Assembly: GCA_024398135.1 (NCBI GenBank)
Contig: CP073750.1
Span: 1,054,001-1,118,000, forward strand
Direction of reading: 5' to 3'
DNA length: 64,000 nt
Source: a bacterium SCSIO 12643
GTDB lineage: Bacteria; Bacteroidota; Bacteroidia; Flavobacteriales_G; Salibacteraceae
Made by a program: the position numbers and the translations under genes. Numbering within the stretch: the first letter of the stretch is position 1; every line of letters begins with the position of its first letter. The notes beneath the pieces were generated by a model that worked only from the letters and a program-made list of their open reading frames with translations, was not told the origin of the DNA and did no database searches. Shown one piece after another: positions 1 through 12,171 of the stretch.

Positions 1-85
1 AAACAACCTTAACCTTATCCGAAATTTGACCGTTGAGATAATATCTGGCAGAAGTAGTAATATCGATTTGATGCTCCTTAGACAT
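1..85 (-). CDS. Partial alpha/beta hydrolase-like protein (N-terminus only)
   Basis: Only the first 28 codons lie in the window, starting at the ATG on positions 85-83. This ATG overlaps the thiolase stop codon by one base (TAATG), so the two genes are translationally coupled. The residues read MSKEHQIDITTSARYYLNG and onward. This resembles the start of small predicted esterases often found beside thiolases in Bacteroidetes phenylacetate gene sets, but 28 residues are too few to be sure. No catalytic motif is visible because the gene leaves the window. Confidence 0.5.
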   Translation of the reverse strand, partial: MSKEHQIDITTSARYYLNGQISDKVKVV

Positions 86-1287
86 TATACTCTTTCAATA
101 ATTACCGCATAACCTTGACCTACACCAATACACATCGTACATAATGCATATCGCTTATTTTGTCTTTCCAACTCCAATGCGGCAGCATAAACAATTCGCG
201 TTCCTGTCACACCAAGAGGATGTCCGATTGCGATCGCACCTCCATTAGGATTAATTCTTGGATCGTTATCCTCCAATCCCATTTTTCTAGTACATGCTAA
301 AACTTGCGCTGCAAACGCCTCGTTTAATTCTATGATGTCCATATCGTCCATAGTTAGCCCTGCCTTTTTCAAAGCAATTTCACTAGCATATACAGGACCT
401 ATCCCCATATATCTTGGCTCGACTCCTGCAACTCCAGATGCTACAATTCTCGCCTTCGGAGTAAGGTTATATTGCTTAACACCATTCTCAGAAGCTATTA
501 AAGTCGCAGCTGCCCCATCATTCAACCCTGATGAATTTCCAGCGGTTACACTACCATCTTTCTTAAAGGCTGGTCTCAACTTGGCTAAAACTTCAAGATT
601 AGTTTTAGGTTTAATAAATTCATCCTCTGAAAAAATAATATCCTCCTTTTTTCTTTGAGGTATTGAAACTGATATAATCTCATCTTTTAAAACACCCGTT
701 TCGCGTGCTTTAGTCGCCTTCATATGAGAATTATATGCAAACAAATCTTGATCTTCACGGTTAATATTATACAATTCTGCAAGATTCTCTGCTGTCTGCC
801 CCATACCATCTACACCATATAAATCCTTCATTTTAGGATTGATAAATCTCCATCCAAAACTAGAATCATGCATTTCCGCATCTCGACCAAAAGGTTTAGA
901 AACCTTAGAAATCACCCAGGGACCTCTGGTCATATTTTCAATTCCACCAGAAATAAAAAGATCTCCATCTAAATTATTTATGGCTCTCTGTGCATGAACA
1001 ATAGCTGACATCCCTGAAGCACATAATCTATTAACCGTTTCTCCTGGAACTTTCCAAGGTAATCCGGCAAGTAATAAAGACATTCTGGCTACATTTCTAT
1101 TATCATCTCCAGCCTGGTTTGCACATCCCATGATCACATCGGAGATGGCATTTACATCTATATTAGGGTTTCTATTAATAAGTTCTGAAATCACCAACGC
1201 TCCTAAGTCATCAGCTCTTACTGTAGATAATGAGCCTCCAAAATTACCTATAGGGGTTCTAATTCCGTCTATTATAAAGCTTTCCAT
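85..1287 (-). CDS. Acetyl-CoA acyltransferase (3-oxoadipyl-CoA thiolase type)
   Basis: 400-residue thiolase that would cleave a 3-oxoacyl-CoA with CoA to give acetyl-CoA plus a shortened acyl-CoA. The nucleophile is Cys89 in NRLCASGM. The second active-site elements are His356 in GHPLG and Cys386 in MCIGVGQG, the usual thiolase triad at full family length. The stretch RNVARMSLLLAGLP and the neighbourhood of phenylacetate catabolism genes favour the PaaJ/PcaF role (3-oxoadipyl-CoA to succinyl-CoA plus acetyl-CoA), but a fatty-acid thiolase cannot be excluded. It is read away from the rRNA operon and followed directly, with a one-base overlap, by the esterase-like gene. Confidence 0.85.
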   Translation of the reverse strand: MESFIIDGIRTPIGNFGGSLSTVRADDLGALVISELINRNPNIDVNAISDVIMGCANQAGDDNRNVARMSLLLAGLPWKVPGETVNRLCASGMSAIVHAQRAINNLDGDLFISGGIENMTRGPWVISKVSKPFGRDAEMHDSSFGWRFINPKMKDLYGVDGMGQTAENLAELYNINREDQDLFAYNSHMKATKARETGVLKDEIISVSIPQRKKEDIIFSEDEFIKPKTNLEVLAKLRPAFKKDGSVTAGNSSGLNDGAAATLIASENGVKQYNLTPKARIVASGVAGVEPRYMGIGPVYASEIALKKAGLTMDDMDIIELNEAFAAQVLACTRKMGLEDNDPRINPNGGAIAIGHPLGVTGTRIVYAAALELERQNKRYALCTMCIGVGQGYAVIIERV

Positions 1288-1346
1288 ATTCTTTCAATAA
1301 TATATAATACACGAACAATTTTACAACAAGAAGTTGGTATAGGCAC

Positions 1347-1381
1347 AAAAAAAAAGGTGTCAATTTATAAAAATTGACACC
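1347..1381 (-). terminator. Rho-independent terminator of the rRNA operon
   Basis: Perfect 11-bp stem (positions 1356-1366 with 1371-1381, GGTGTCAATTT arm) with a four-base loop. On the minus strand it is followed by nine T residues (A run 1347-1355). It lies about 10 bases after the 5S gene and closes the operon before the thiolase gene begins. Confidence 0.9.
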
Positions 1382-1391
1382 TTCTGAAAAT

Positions 1392-1499
1392 TGGCAACGA
1401 CATACTCTCCCGCCTATTACAGCAGTACCATCTGCGCTGGTGGGCTTAACTTCTCTGTTCGGAATGGAAAGAGGTGATCCCCACCGCTATAGTCACCAT
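1392..1499 (-). rRNA. rrf: 5S ribosomal RNA
   Basis: About 108 nt. Read on the minus strand it starts TGGTGACTATAGCGG and contains the conserved CCGAACAGAGAAGTTAAGC region and the GGGAGAGTATG end typical of Bacteroidetes 5S. It lies about 70 nt after the 23S 3' end in the same operon. Ends are estimated from conserved sequence and may be off by a few bases. Confidence 0.9.
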
Positions 1500-1569
1500 A
1501 AACTATTCAATATTTTCGAAATTTTGAAGATAGACTTAATAACTTATACATCATCTCGGTTATTAGAAA

Positions 1570-4425
<2,856 letters not shown>

Positions 4426-4657
4426 TAACTTAAATCGAAATGATTTACAGTTATTAAGCCTTTTATAATAATATCTCTATTGTTAATGTTATCTTCAAAA
4501 TTTCAAAGAACTTTTTTGATACCAATGTATCAATTGTGAAAGATTTGGAGTTGAACCATTTTCTCGCTTACCTTATTAAGCTTCTTTCTTTATTCCTTTT
4601 ACAGATCTTTTGGCTCGTAAGCCGTTTTTGAGTAATTAGCGTTCCAATATACTCTTG
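4426..4657 (-). other. Spacer between tRNA-Ala and 23S
   Basis: About 230 bases of A/T-rich internal transcribed spacer. It is presumably processed by RNase III-like pairing of the 23S flanks. No further tRNA or gene was seen in it. Confidence 0.6.
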
Positions 4658-4731
4658 TGGAGAATATCGGAGTCGAACCGATGACCTCCTGCGTGCAAGG
4701 CAGGCGCTCTAGCCAGCTGAGCTAATCCCCC
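4658..4731 (-). tRNA. tRNA-Ala (TGC anticodon)
   Basis: 74 nt. The acceptor GGGGGAT pairs with ATTCTCC, the D-arm is AGCTCAGCTGG, and the anticodon loop contains TGC (CTTGCAC). The T-arm contains GGTTCGACTCC. The CCA end is not encoded. It lies in the 16S-23S spacer, the usual place for an Ile/Ala pair. Confidence 0.95.
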
Positions 4732-4738
4732 GTTATTG

Positions 4739-4812
4739 TAGTCCCAGGCAGACTTGAACTGCCGACCTCTACATTATCAGTGTAGCGCTCTAACCAGCTG
4801 AGCTATGGGACT
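4739..4812 (-). tRNA. tRNA-Ile (GAT anticodon)
   Basis: 74 nt. The acceptor AGTCCCA pairs with TGGGACT, the anticodon loop CTGATAA gives GAT, and the T-arm contains AGTTCAAGTCT. The CCA end is not encoded. Only seven bases separate it from tRNA-Ala. Confidence 0.95.
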
Positions 4813-4928
4813 CTATTCCCTTTCCTCTTACCGATAAAAACCCTACCGAGATTTCCGGGATCTCAATAATTTTAAATAGCGAAAAGCGCAAATATCCAAC
4901 AGATATATAATTGTGTAGTACACTCTAA

Positions 4929-6453
<1,525 letters not shown>

Positions 6454-6612
6454 AATAAACTTAATTGTCTATCACTCTTAAATATCTTGGGGGATATTTG
6501 CTTAAATTTTTATGCTTTTCAACTATTCAAAGAACTTTAATATTCTTTTCTCTTATTCACTTCGTCTCGTTCCCGAGACTCAACTCTTAAGAGCTTATTT
6601 CTTTTAATCTTT

Positions 6613-6660
6613 GCCCCTCGAAAGGGGCGGCAAAGGTAACTCTAGTTTTTATTCTGACAA
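6613..6660 (-). promoter_or_regulatory. rRNA promoter, copy nearest 16S, with start-site hairpin
   Basis: Read on the minus strand: TTG (6660-6658), exactly 19 nt, then TACCTTTG (6638-6631). This matches the Bacteroidetes -33/-7 consensus (TTG, TAnnTTTG). It is followed by CCG and the hairpin GCCCC-TTTCGA-GGGGC (6628-6613), which would lie at the very 5' end of the transcript. About 160 nt of leader precede 16S. Confidence 0.85.
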
Positions 6661-6734
6661 GCTTTTTCTGAAAAAATATTTTTTTTCTTCCTAACTCACC
6701 ACTTCAAAACCGCACCAACCTTTTCAAAAACTAT

Positions 6735-6781
6735 CCCCGCGAACGGGGCGGCAAAGGTAACTCTATTTTCTTTCCAAACAA
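6735..6781 (-). promoter_or_regulatory. rRNA promoter, middle copy, with start-site hairpin
   Basis: TTG (6781-6779), 19 nt, TACCTTTG (6759-6752). It is followed by CCG and the stem CCCCG-TTCG-CGGGG (6748-6735). Compared with the other copies the stem has gained a C-G pair around a TTCG loop. Confidence 0.85.
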
Positions 6782-6864
6782 GAAAAAAATTAAAAAAAAT
6801 ATTTTTCTTTTTTCTCGCTCCTCCTACTCCTCAATCTCTCCCGTTACCTCAACTTTTTCTTTAC

Positions 6865-6909
6865 CCCCGAAAGGGGCGGCAAAGGTATGTCGTTTATCCT
6901 TCTCCTCAA
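6865..6909 (-). promoter_or_regulatory. rRNA promoter, distal copy, with start-site hairpin
   Basis: TTG (6909-6907), 19 nt, TACCTTTG (6887-6880). It is followed by CCG and the stem CCCC-TTTC-GGGG (6876-6865). It has the same geometry as the two downstream copies, spaced 128 and 121 nt apart. Confidence 0.85.
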
Positions 6910-7259
6910 CCATATTTTTGAACTATTTTTTAAATATTTTTAGTTTAAACACATAACTCCCTCTTATACCATTACATACAGCACGATTTTTTTTTAGCTT
7001 TTCTTTAACCAATTCCACCTCACAATCCAACTCCTTAATCATCCCTGCAAGACACCTTTATTATATAGAAAGCAGTTTACACCTTTTTCAACAATTCACA
7101 CTTATTAAATACAGGGTTTCATAAACACAGCAAAAAAATATTTTATATAAATTTGATTACATACAGTTCCTTGATATAATGCAATTACACAAGGAATTGA
7201 CCGTTTAGTAAACATCCACCTCTTACATTGTATATAGCTTTGCAGATAATTATTCCCAT
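6910..7259. other. Gene-free stretch between rRNA promoters and the DUF5723-like gene
   Basis: 350 bases of A/T-rich DNA without a coding region. On the plus strand TAGCTTTG (7235-7242) fits a -7 element for the following gene, but no TTG was found at the right distance. Nothing else was recognised. Confidence 0.5.
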
Positions 7260-8702
7260 ATGGAATTAAACAAGCTAATCATATTAGTAGTATTTATCGC
7301 ATGCCATTCCCCTACGTTTTCTCAGTCCCAAATGGGCGTTGTCCATGACAACATTAACGTTACAGAAGGTATTCGATTAAATCCAGCGCGTGCTGTTGAT
7401 CCAAGACCATGGCTCGACATGCACCTCGGAGGGTTATATATGTTCGGTACAAGTAATGGTGCATACCTGGCAGCTGAAGATTTTTCCCCACTATCCGGGA
7501 AATTCCCTAGTCAACTTAGTCAGAATTTTAACGTTGATCAGGTTGATGGGCAAATTGAAGGCATTTTACTTGGTCCTGCATTTAATATAAGTCTTGGGAA
7601 ATTTTCACTTGGACTCAGCTCAGCTTTTAGAAATTATGCAGTCGGACGTAACATCCCCTTAGAATTTACCAGAGGATTAATCTATGGTTTGCAAATTCCA
7701 GAATATTATGGAACCAGACTAAACGGAGGAAACTATCGAACTAAAGCGCTTAGTTTTGTTGAAGTAGGTTTAAACGGAGGAATGATCGCCCATCAAAAAG
7801 GAAAAATTCTTGTAAACGTAGGTGTAAACTTTAAATACATGCTTGGAATTGGTGGAATTGATTTCCTTGTAGATGATTTCAGCTATGAGATGATTGACTC
7901 AACTAACGCGTTTGTATATAACTACACTGGAAAATATGCCGGAGCTGATATAGGCTTCCACCCTGGTGTTGGGTATGGTGCCGATTTGGGCGTGACCATA
8001 GAAAAGAAAGTAGTCCCATCCAGACATTACACACCTCACTCTCCACAAAGCAATTGTAAATATGTTGATTATATATACAGGCTCGGCTTCTCTATACTAG
8101 ACATTGGTGCTATCAAGTTTAAGAGTTCTTATTACAGAGAAGCTTCTCAAGCCAATGGCGAATGGGCCAACTATGCTGCTACAAGAGGAACTAATATTGG
8201 CGATATTATCAACACAATGGATCAGGCATTTCGCTCTGGAATTACTGATGTAAAAAACAGTTACTCCGCTACGCTTCCATTGACACTCTCACTACAATTT
8301 GACTACAACTTTGGAGATGGCTTATTCATCAACTCAACATTCATGTATGGTGTCCCGTTAAAAAGAGCTTTTGGCGGAGAGCGTTTAAGTATGATTGCAA
8401 TTACTCCAAGGTATGAAGAGAAGCGTTTCGGTATTTCTTTACCATTAAGCATGAATACCATTATGAAACCAGCAGCAGGCTTGGCGGTTAGATTCTGGTA
8501 TTTAACCGTTGGAACAGATAATCTTTCGTCCTACCTTATCAATACGGACGTATACCGTTTAGATTTATACGCACACTTAAAAGTGCCGATATTCGTTAAC
8601 AAACCATGTAGAAAAAGAGGTTTAGGAGAATATGACTGGCACTTCAGTGATTGTAGCGCTCCAGGCGCCAGAAATCCAAGAAAGAAAAGCAAACGATATT
8701 AA
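7260..8702 (+). CDS. Outer-membrane DUF5723-like protein
   Basis: 480 residues with a signal peptide (residues 1-21, ending TFSQ). A short stretch containing LNPARAVDPRPW follows, then alternating glycine- and aromatic-rich strands typical of an outer-membrane beta-barrel. The pattern of an N-terminal N-P-A motif, DMHLGG and repeated barrel strands resembles the DUF5723 family found throughout Bacteroidetes; its function is unknown. The C-terminus is basic (RKKSKRY). It converges on the paaH gene and overlaps its 3' end by four bases (8699-8702). Confidence 0.75.
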   Translation: MELNKLIILVVFIACHSPTFSQSQMGVVHDNINVTEGIRLNPARAVDPRPWLDMHLGGLYMFGTSNGAYLAAEDFSPLSGKFPSQLSQNFNVDQVDGQIEGILLGPAFNISLGKFSLGLSSAFRNYAVGRNIPLEFTRGLIYGLQIPEYYGTRLNGGNYRTKALSFVEVGLNGGMIAHQKGKILVNVGVNFKYMLGIGGIDFLVDDFSYEMIDSTNAFVYNYTGKYAGADIGFHPGVGYGADLGVTIEKKVVPSRHYTPHSPQSNCKYVDYIYRLGFSILDIGAIKFKSSYYREASQANGEWANYAATRGTNIGDIINTMDQAFRSGITDVKNSYSATLPLTLSLQFDYNFGDGLFINSTFMYGVPLKRAFGGERLSMIAITPRYEEKRFGISLPLSMNTIMKPAAGLAVRFWYLTVGTDNLSSYLINTDVYRLDLYAHLKVPIFVNKPCRKRGLGEYDWHFSDCSAPGARNPRKKSKRY

Positions 8703-9865
8703 ATCGTTGCCCTCTTACTAACTAGATCTTTTAATAATACACTTGGACGATATCTATCATCCCCGTATCTTTCGAAAGATTCATTTAATCCATCTAAAAC
8801 AGCATCAAAACCAATCTCAGCTCCCCATGTAATTAGACCTTTTGGATAATTCACTCCTTTAGTCATTGCGGTATCAATATCTTCTTTTGAAGCAATCTGA
8901 AGGAATAACGCATCTATAGCTTCATTTACCAACATATTTAAAATACGACTTAGAATCGCTTTTCCAAGTTTTTCATCTTTATTTGGCTCTGCGTTTCCGC
9001 TTGCATCCTTATAATTATAAAACCCCTGCCCAGATTTACGTCCTAACCTGTTTGCCTCAACCAAACGTTTCTGAGTCAAAGCTGGTTTATATCTAGGATC
9101 AAAGTACATTTCAGTCCAAACGGTTTCTGTTACAACATAATTTACATCATGACCGATTAAATCCATCAATTCAAATGGTCCCATTCTGAAACCACCCAGT
9201 TCCTTCATCGCCCAATCAATCGTTGCTTCATCCGCAAACCCCTCTTCTAACATTTTGATCGCTTCACTATAAAACGGTCTTGCGACCCTATTTACAATAA
9301 ACCCAGGCGTATCCTTTGCTATTACAGTAACCTTCTTCCATGAATCAATTAAATCCTTTACATTATCCACAATTGCAGACTCCGTAACTAATGAAGGTAC
9401 AATTTCCACTAATGGCATCAACGGTGCTGGATTGAAGAAATGTATTCCTAATAATCTCTCCGGATTTTTTAGTTTACCACCGATCGAAGCAATTGACAAT
9501 GAAGATGTATTTGTCGCCAATACGGCATCTTCTTTCATGACATTCTCCAGATGAGAAAATAACTCTTGTTTAACCTGAAGTTTCTCAACCACTGCTTCAA
9601 TAACCAGATCACAACACTCAAAATGACTTAATCCATCTACGTATTTTACACGTCCCTGAATTGCCTCACTTTCTTCAACGGTTACTCTTCCCTTCTCAAC
9701 CAATCTAGCCATAATTTTAGCCAATTTGCTTTTCGAATCCTGTAAAGACTTTTCATTTAAATCGAACAAACAAACCTCATGTCCAGCGGTCGCTGCAACC
9801 TGCGCAATTCCTGAGCCCATAGCTCCGGCACCGATTATACCTATGTTACTTTGACTATTTAACAT
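8699..9865 (-). CDS. paaH: 3-hydroxyacyl-CoA dehydrogenase (PaaH type)
   Basis: 388 residues. The NAD-binding Rossmann motif GAGAMGSGIA is near residues 12-21. The active site contains NTSSLSI (119-125) and His142 in HFFNPAPLMPLVE. Two C-terminal 3HCDH domains follow, with the second helical domain duplicated as in PaaH/PaaC. In phenylacetate catabolism it would oxidise 3-hydroxyadipyl-CoA to 3-oxoadipyl-CoA with NAD. It lies eight bases after paaG in the same direction, so the two form an operon. A fatty-acid beta-oxidation role is possible, but the length and the pairing with paaG support the assignment. Confidence 0.85.
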   Translation of the reverse strand: MLNSQSNIGIIGAGAMGSGIAQVAATAGHEVCLFDLNEKSLQDSKSKLAKIMARLVEKGRVTVEESEAIQGRVKYVDGLSHFECCDLVIEAVVEKLQVKQELFSHLENVMKEDAVLATNTSSLSIASIGGKLKNPERLLGIHFFNPAPLMPLVEIVPSLVTESAIVDNVKDLIDSWKKVTVIAKDTPGFIVNRVARPFYSEAIKMLEEGFADEATIDWAMKELGGFRMGPFELMDLIGHDVNYVVTETVWTEMYFDPRYKPALTQKRLVEANRLGRKSGQGFYNYKDASGNAEPNKDEKLGKAILSRILNMLVNEAIDALFLQIASKEDIDTAMTKGVNYPKGLITWGAEIGFDAVLDGLNESFERYGDDRYRPSVLLKDLVSKRATI

Positions 9866-9873
9866 CTTCTTTC

Positions 9874-10653
9874 TTATTTCCCTTTAAATTCTGGTTTTCT
9901 TTTTTCTAAAAAGGCATTTACCCCTTCTTGATAATCATAACTATTTCCTGCTACTGTTTGTAAAGTATCCTCTAAGTCTAATTGCTCTTCCAGATTATTT
10001 ACAAATGACGAATTCAACGCCTGCTTCGTTAATGCCAATCCCAATGTTGGCATTTTAGCTAGTTTTTTTGCGATTCCGAAAGACTCGTTTTCCAATTCTG
10101 CATCTTCAACAGCCTTATAAATCATCCCCATTTTTTCTGCATCATCAGCCATTACTTTATCTCCCAACATCATTAATGCTGAAGCTTTCTGCATCCCAAT
10201 TATTCTTGGCAAATAGTAAGTTCCTCCACTATCCGGAATTAAACCTATTTTACTAAATGCCTGAATAAAAGCAGATGATTTAGCGGCTAACGTAATATCA
10301 CACGCTAAAGCTATGTTTGCTCCAGCTCCAGCGGCTACTCCATTTACAGCAGCTACTACTGGTTTTTTAAGCTCTCTTATTCTTAAAATGATTGGATTAT
10401 AATGTTCGCTAACAATTTTTGACAATTCAGGTCCATCCGGATCTATAGCTTCTGCTAAATCCTGTCCGGCACAAAAAGCCTTTCCATTCCCAGTCACCAA
10501 AACCGCACGAATCAAATCATTATCAGCGCAGTAGTCCATATATTTTTGAAACGCAAGGGCCATTTCTCTCACAAATGAATTATACTTATCCGGTCTATTC
10601 AACCTAATGATACCGACACCTTCTTTTTCTTCAAATTGGATATATTCACTCAT
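9874..10653 (-). CDS. paaG: Ring-epoxide isomerase of phenylacetate catabolism (PaaG-like crotonase)
   Basis: 259-residue crotonase-fold protein. The oxyanion-hole segments are AFCAGQDL and GVAAGAGANIALACD. In place of the hydratase glutamates it has Asn (GAGANIAL) and the Asp-containing LIPDSGGTYYLPR segment seen in PaaG. PaaG isomerises 1,2-epoxyphenylacetyl-CoA to oxepin-CoA and also shifts a double bond later in the pathway. It is first in an operon with paaH. A weak -7-like TATTTTCG lies upstream on the minus strand, but no convincing promoter was found. Confidence 0.85.
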   Translation of the reverse strand: MSEYIQFEEKEGVGIIRLNRPDKYNSFVREMALAFQKYMDYCADNDLIRAVLVTGNGKAFCAGQDLAEAIDPDGPELSKIVSEHYNPIILRIRELKKPVVAAVNGVAAGAGANIALACDITLAAKSSAFIQAFSKIGLIPDSGGTYYLPRIIGMQKASALMMLGDKVMADDAEKMGMIYKAVEDAELENESFGIAKKLAKMPTLGLALTKQALNSSFVNNLEEQLDLEDTLQTVAGNSYDYQEGVNAFLEKRKPEFKGK

Positions 10654-10769
10654 AAATTTAGTTTTGACGAAAATAATTATTCCTCAGAGGTGAATCATAC
10701 AATTTTATTCAAATTTTAAGGTTTCTTTTTGAGGGATTTTACCAGTTTCAATCTTTAAACATTATTAGA

Positions 10770-11342
10770 ATGAAAGCTATTTATTTATACTTCTTATTGT
10801 TCTTTGTAAGTCTTTCGACTTACGCTCAATTTGAAACTGCAAATGACAGCAGTAATCAAAAACCATATTTTCAAGGTCCGGAAGTAAAAAAACAAAAATC
10901 ACCCATCAAAGATCGACTTCTAGTTGGGGGAGGATTTGATCTCAGATTTGGTGATATTACTGTGATTGGGCTTACTCCATTAGTAGGCTATAAAGTGACC
11001 GATCAATTGGTAACCGGTGGTATTTTCACCTATAGATACTTTAAAGACAACAGACCAGGATTTAACTATTCTACTACTACATATGGAATTTCTCCATTTG
11101 CACGATATACAATTTTCAGAGGTTTATTCGCACATGTAGAATATGAAATGCTTTATGGTGAATTTAGATATAACGATGACCCAAGATGGGTCAATAGTTT
11201 CTTCGTTGGAGGCGGATATGGTGTTCCTCTTGGAGATAAGGGGTTCGCTGGGTTGTATTTATTATGGAACTTAACAGAAGATCCAAACTATAGAATTTAC
11301 CAAAACCCTGTAGTAAGAATGAGTTTTGGCGTTGGTTTTTAA
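10770..11342 (+). CDS. Small outer-membrane beta-barrel protein
   Basis: 190 residues with a signal peptide (1-19, ending TYAQ). A short Asn/Lys-rich linker is followed by about eight amphipathic strands (for example LLVGGGFDLRFGD and QLVTGGIFTYRYF) and a C-terminal aromatic ending MSFGVGF, consistent with an eight-stranded barrel. No family was recognised with confidence. It is divergent from paaG and ends 24 bases before the SDR gene, so the two may be cotranscribed. Confidence 0.7.
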   Translation: MKAIYLYFLLFFVSLSTYAQFETANDSSNQKPYFQGPEVKKQKSPIKDRLLVGGGFDLRFGDITVIGLTPLVGYKVTDQLVTGGIFTYRYFKDNRPGFNYSTTTYGISPFARYTIFRGLFAHVEYEMLYGEFRYNDDPRWVNSFFVGGGYGVPLGDKGFAGLYLLWNLTEDPNYRIYQNPVVRMSFGVGF

Positions 11343-11366
11343 TCTGCTTTTTACATTTTTGTATTT

Positions 11367-12125
11367 ATGGGAAAAACTGCATTAATTACCGGAGCTACTT
11401 CGGGTATAGGAAAGGCTTGCGCCACTATTCTAGCCAAAAACAATTATGATTTAATTATCACCGGCAGACGTAATGAACGCTTGCAAGAATTAAAACTTCA
11501 ATTAGAAAAGGAATGCCAGACTCAAATCACTACACTTTGTTTTGATGTTAGAAATCGTGAAGAAACAATCAACTCATTAAGCAGTTTAAATAATAATCAA
11601 AAGAAAGTCAACCTTCTTATCAATAATGCAGGATTGGCAGTAGGAATCAATCCAATCGACCAGGGTGATTTTGAAGATTGGGATCGTATGATTGACACCA
11701 ATGTGACCGGCCTCCTGAACGTGAGCAAAACAGTTATTCCCTGGCTAAAAGAATCTGAAAACCCTCATATCATTAATATTGGATCTATTGCAGGTAAAGA
11801 AGTATATCCAAACGGAAATGTTTATTGTGCTTCAAAACATGCGGTTGATGCCATTTCAAAGGCAATGCGATTGGATCTCGTGCGCCACAATATAAAAGTG
11901 ACGAACATTGCTCCTGGGTTGGTAGAAACCGAATTTTCCAATGTACGATTTTATGGCGATAAGGAAAAAGCGGATCAGGTTTATGTGGGAATGGATCCAC
12001 TGACACCTGAAGATATTGCGGACACCATTTGGTTCTGTGCGTCAAGACCAGTACATGTAAATATTGCGGACGTATTGATTCTACCCGCTGCGCAAGCGAA
12101 TTCCGTTACAGTTATTAGAAAATAG
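11367..12125 (+). CDS. Short-chain dehydrogenase/reductase (YdfG-like)
   Basis: 252 residues. The NADP-binding glycine motif TGATSGIG is at residues 8-15, NNAG lies near 89-92, and the catalytic Ser/Tyr/Lys set lies in NIGSIAG and YCASK. PGLVETEF follows, as in the classical SDR family close to E. coli YdfG (3-hydroxy acid/serine dehydrogenase). The substrate cannot be told from sequence. The gene ends at a strong bidirectional terminator shared with the convergent peptidase gene. Confidence 0.85.
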   Translation: MGKTALITGATSGIGKACATILAKNNYDLIITGRRNERLQELKLQLEKECQTQITTLCFDVRNREETINSLSSLNNNQKKVNLLINNAGLAVGINPIDQGDFEDWDRMIDTNVTGLLNVSKTVIPWLKESENPHIINIGSIAGKEVYPNGNVYCASKHAVDAISKAMRLDLVRHNIKVTNIAPGLVETEFSNVRFYGDKEKADQVYVGMDPLTPEDIADTIWFCASRPVHVNIADVLILPAAQANSVTVIRK

Positions 12126-12149
12126 AAAAGGGCGCTTTCGCGCCCTTTT
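12126..12149. terminator. Bidirectional terminator between SDR and peptidase genes
   Basis: Ten-base-pair stem AAAAGGGCGC/GCGCCCTTTT around a four-base loop (12136-12139). A runs on one side and T runs on the other serve both converging genes. Confidence 0.85.
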
Positions 12150-12171
12150 CTATTAATATTTCATATTTGTT

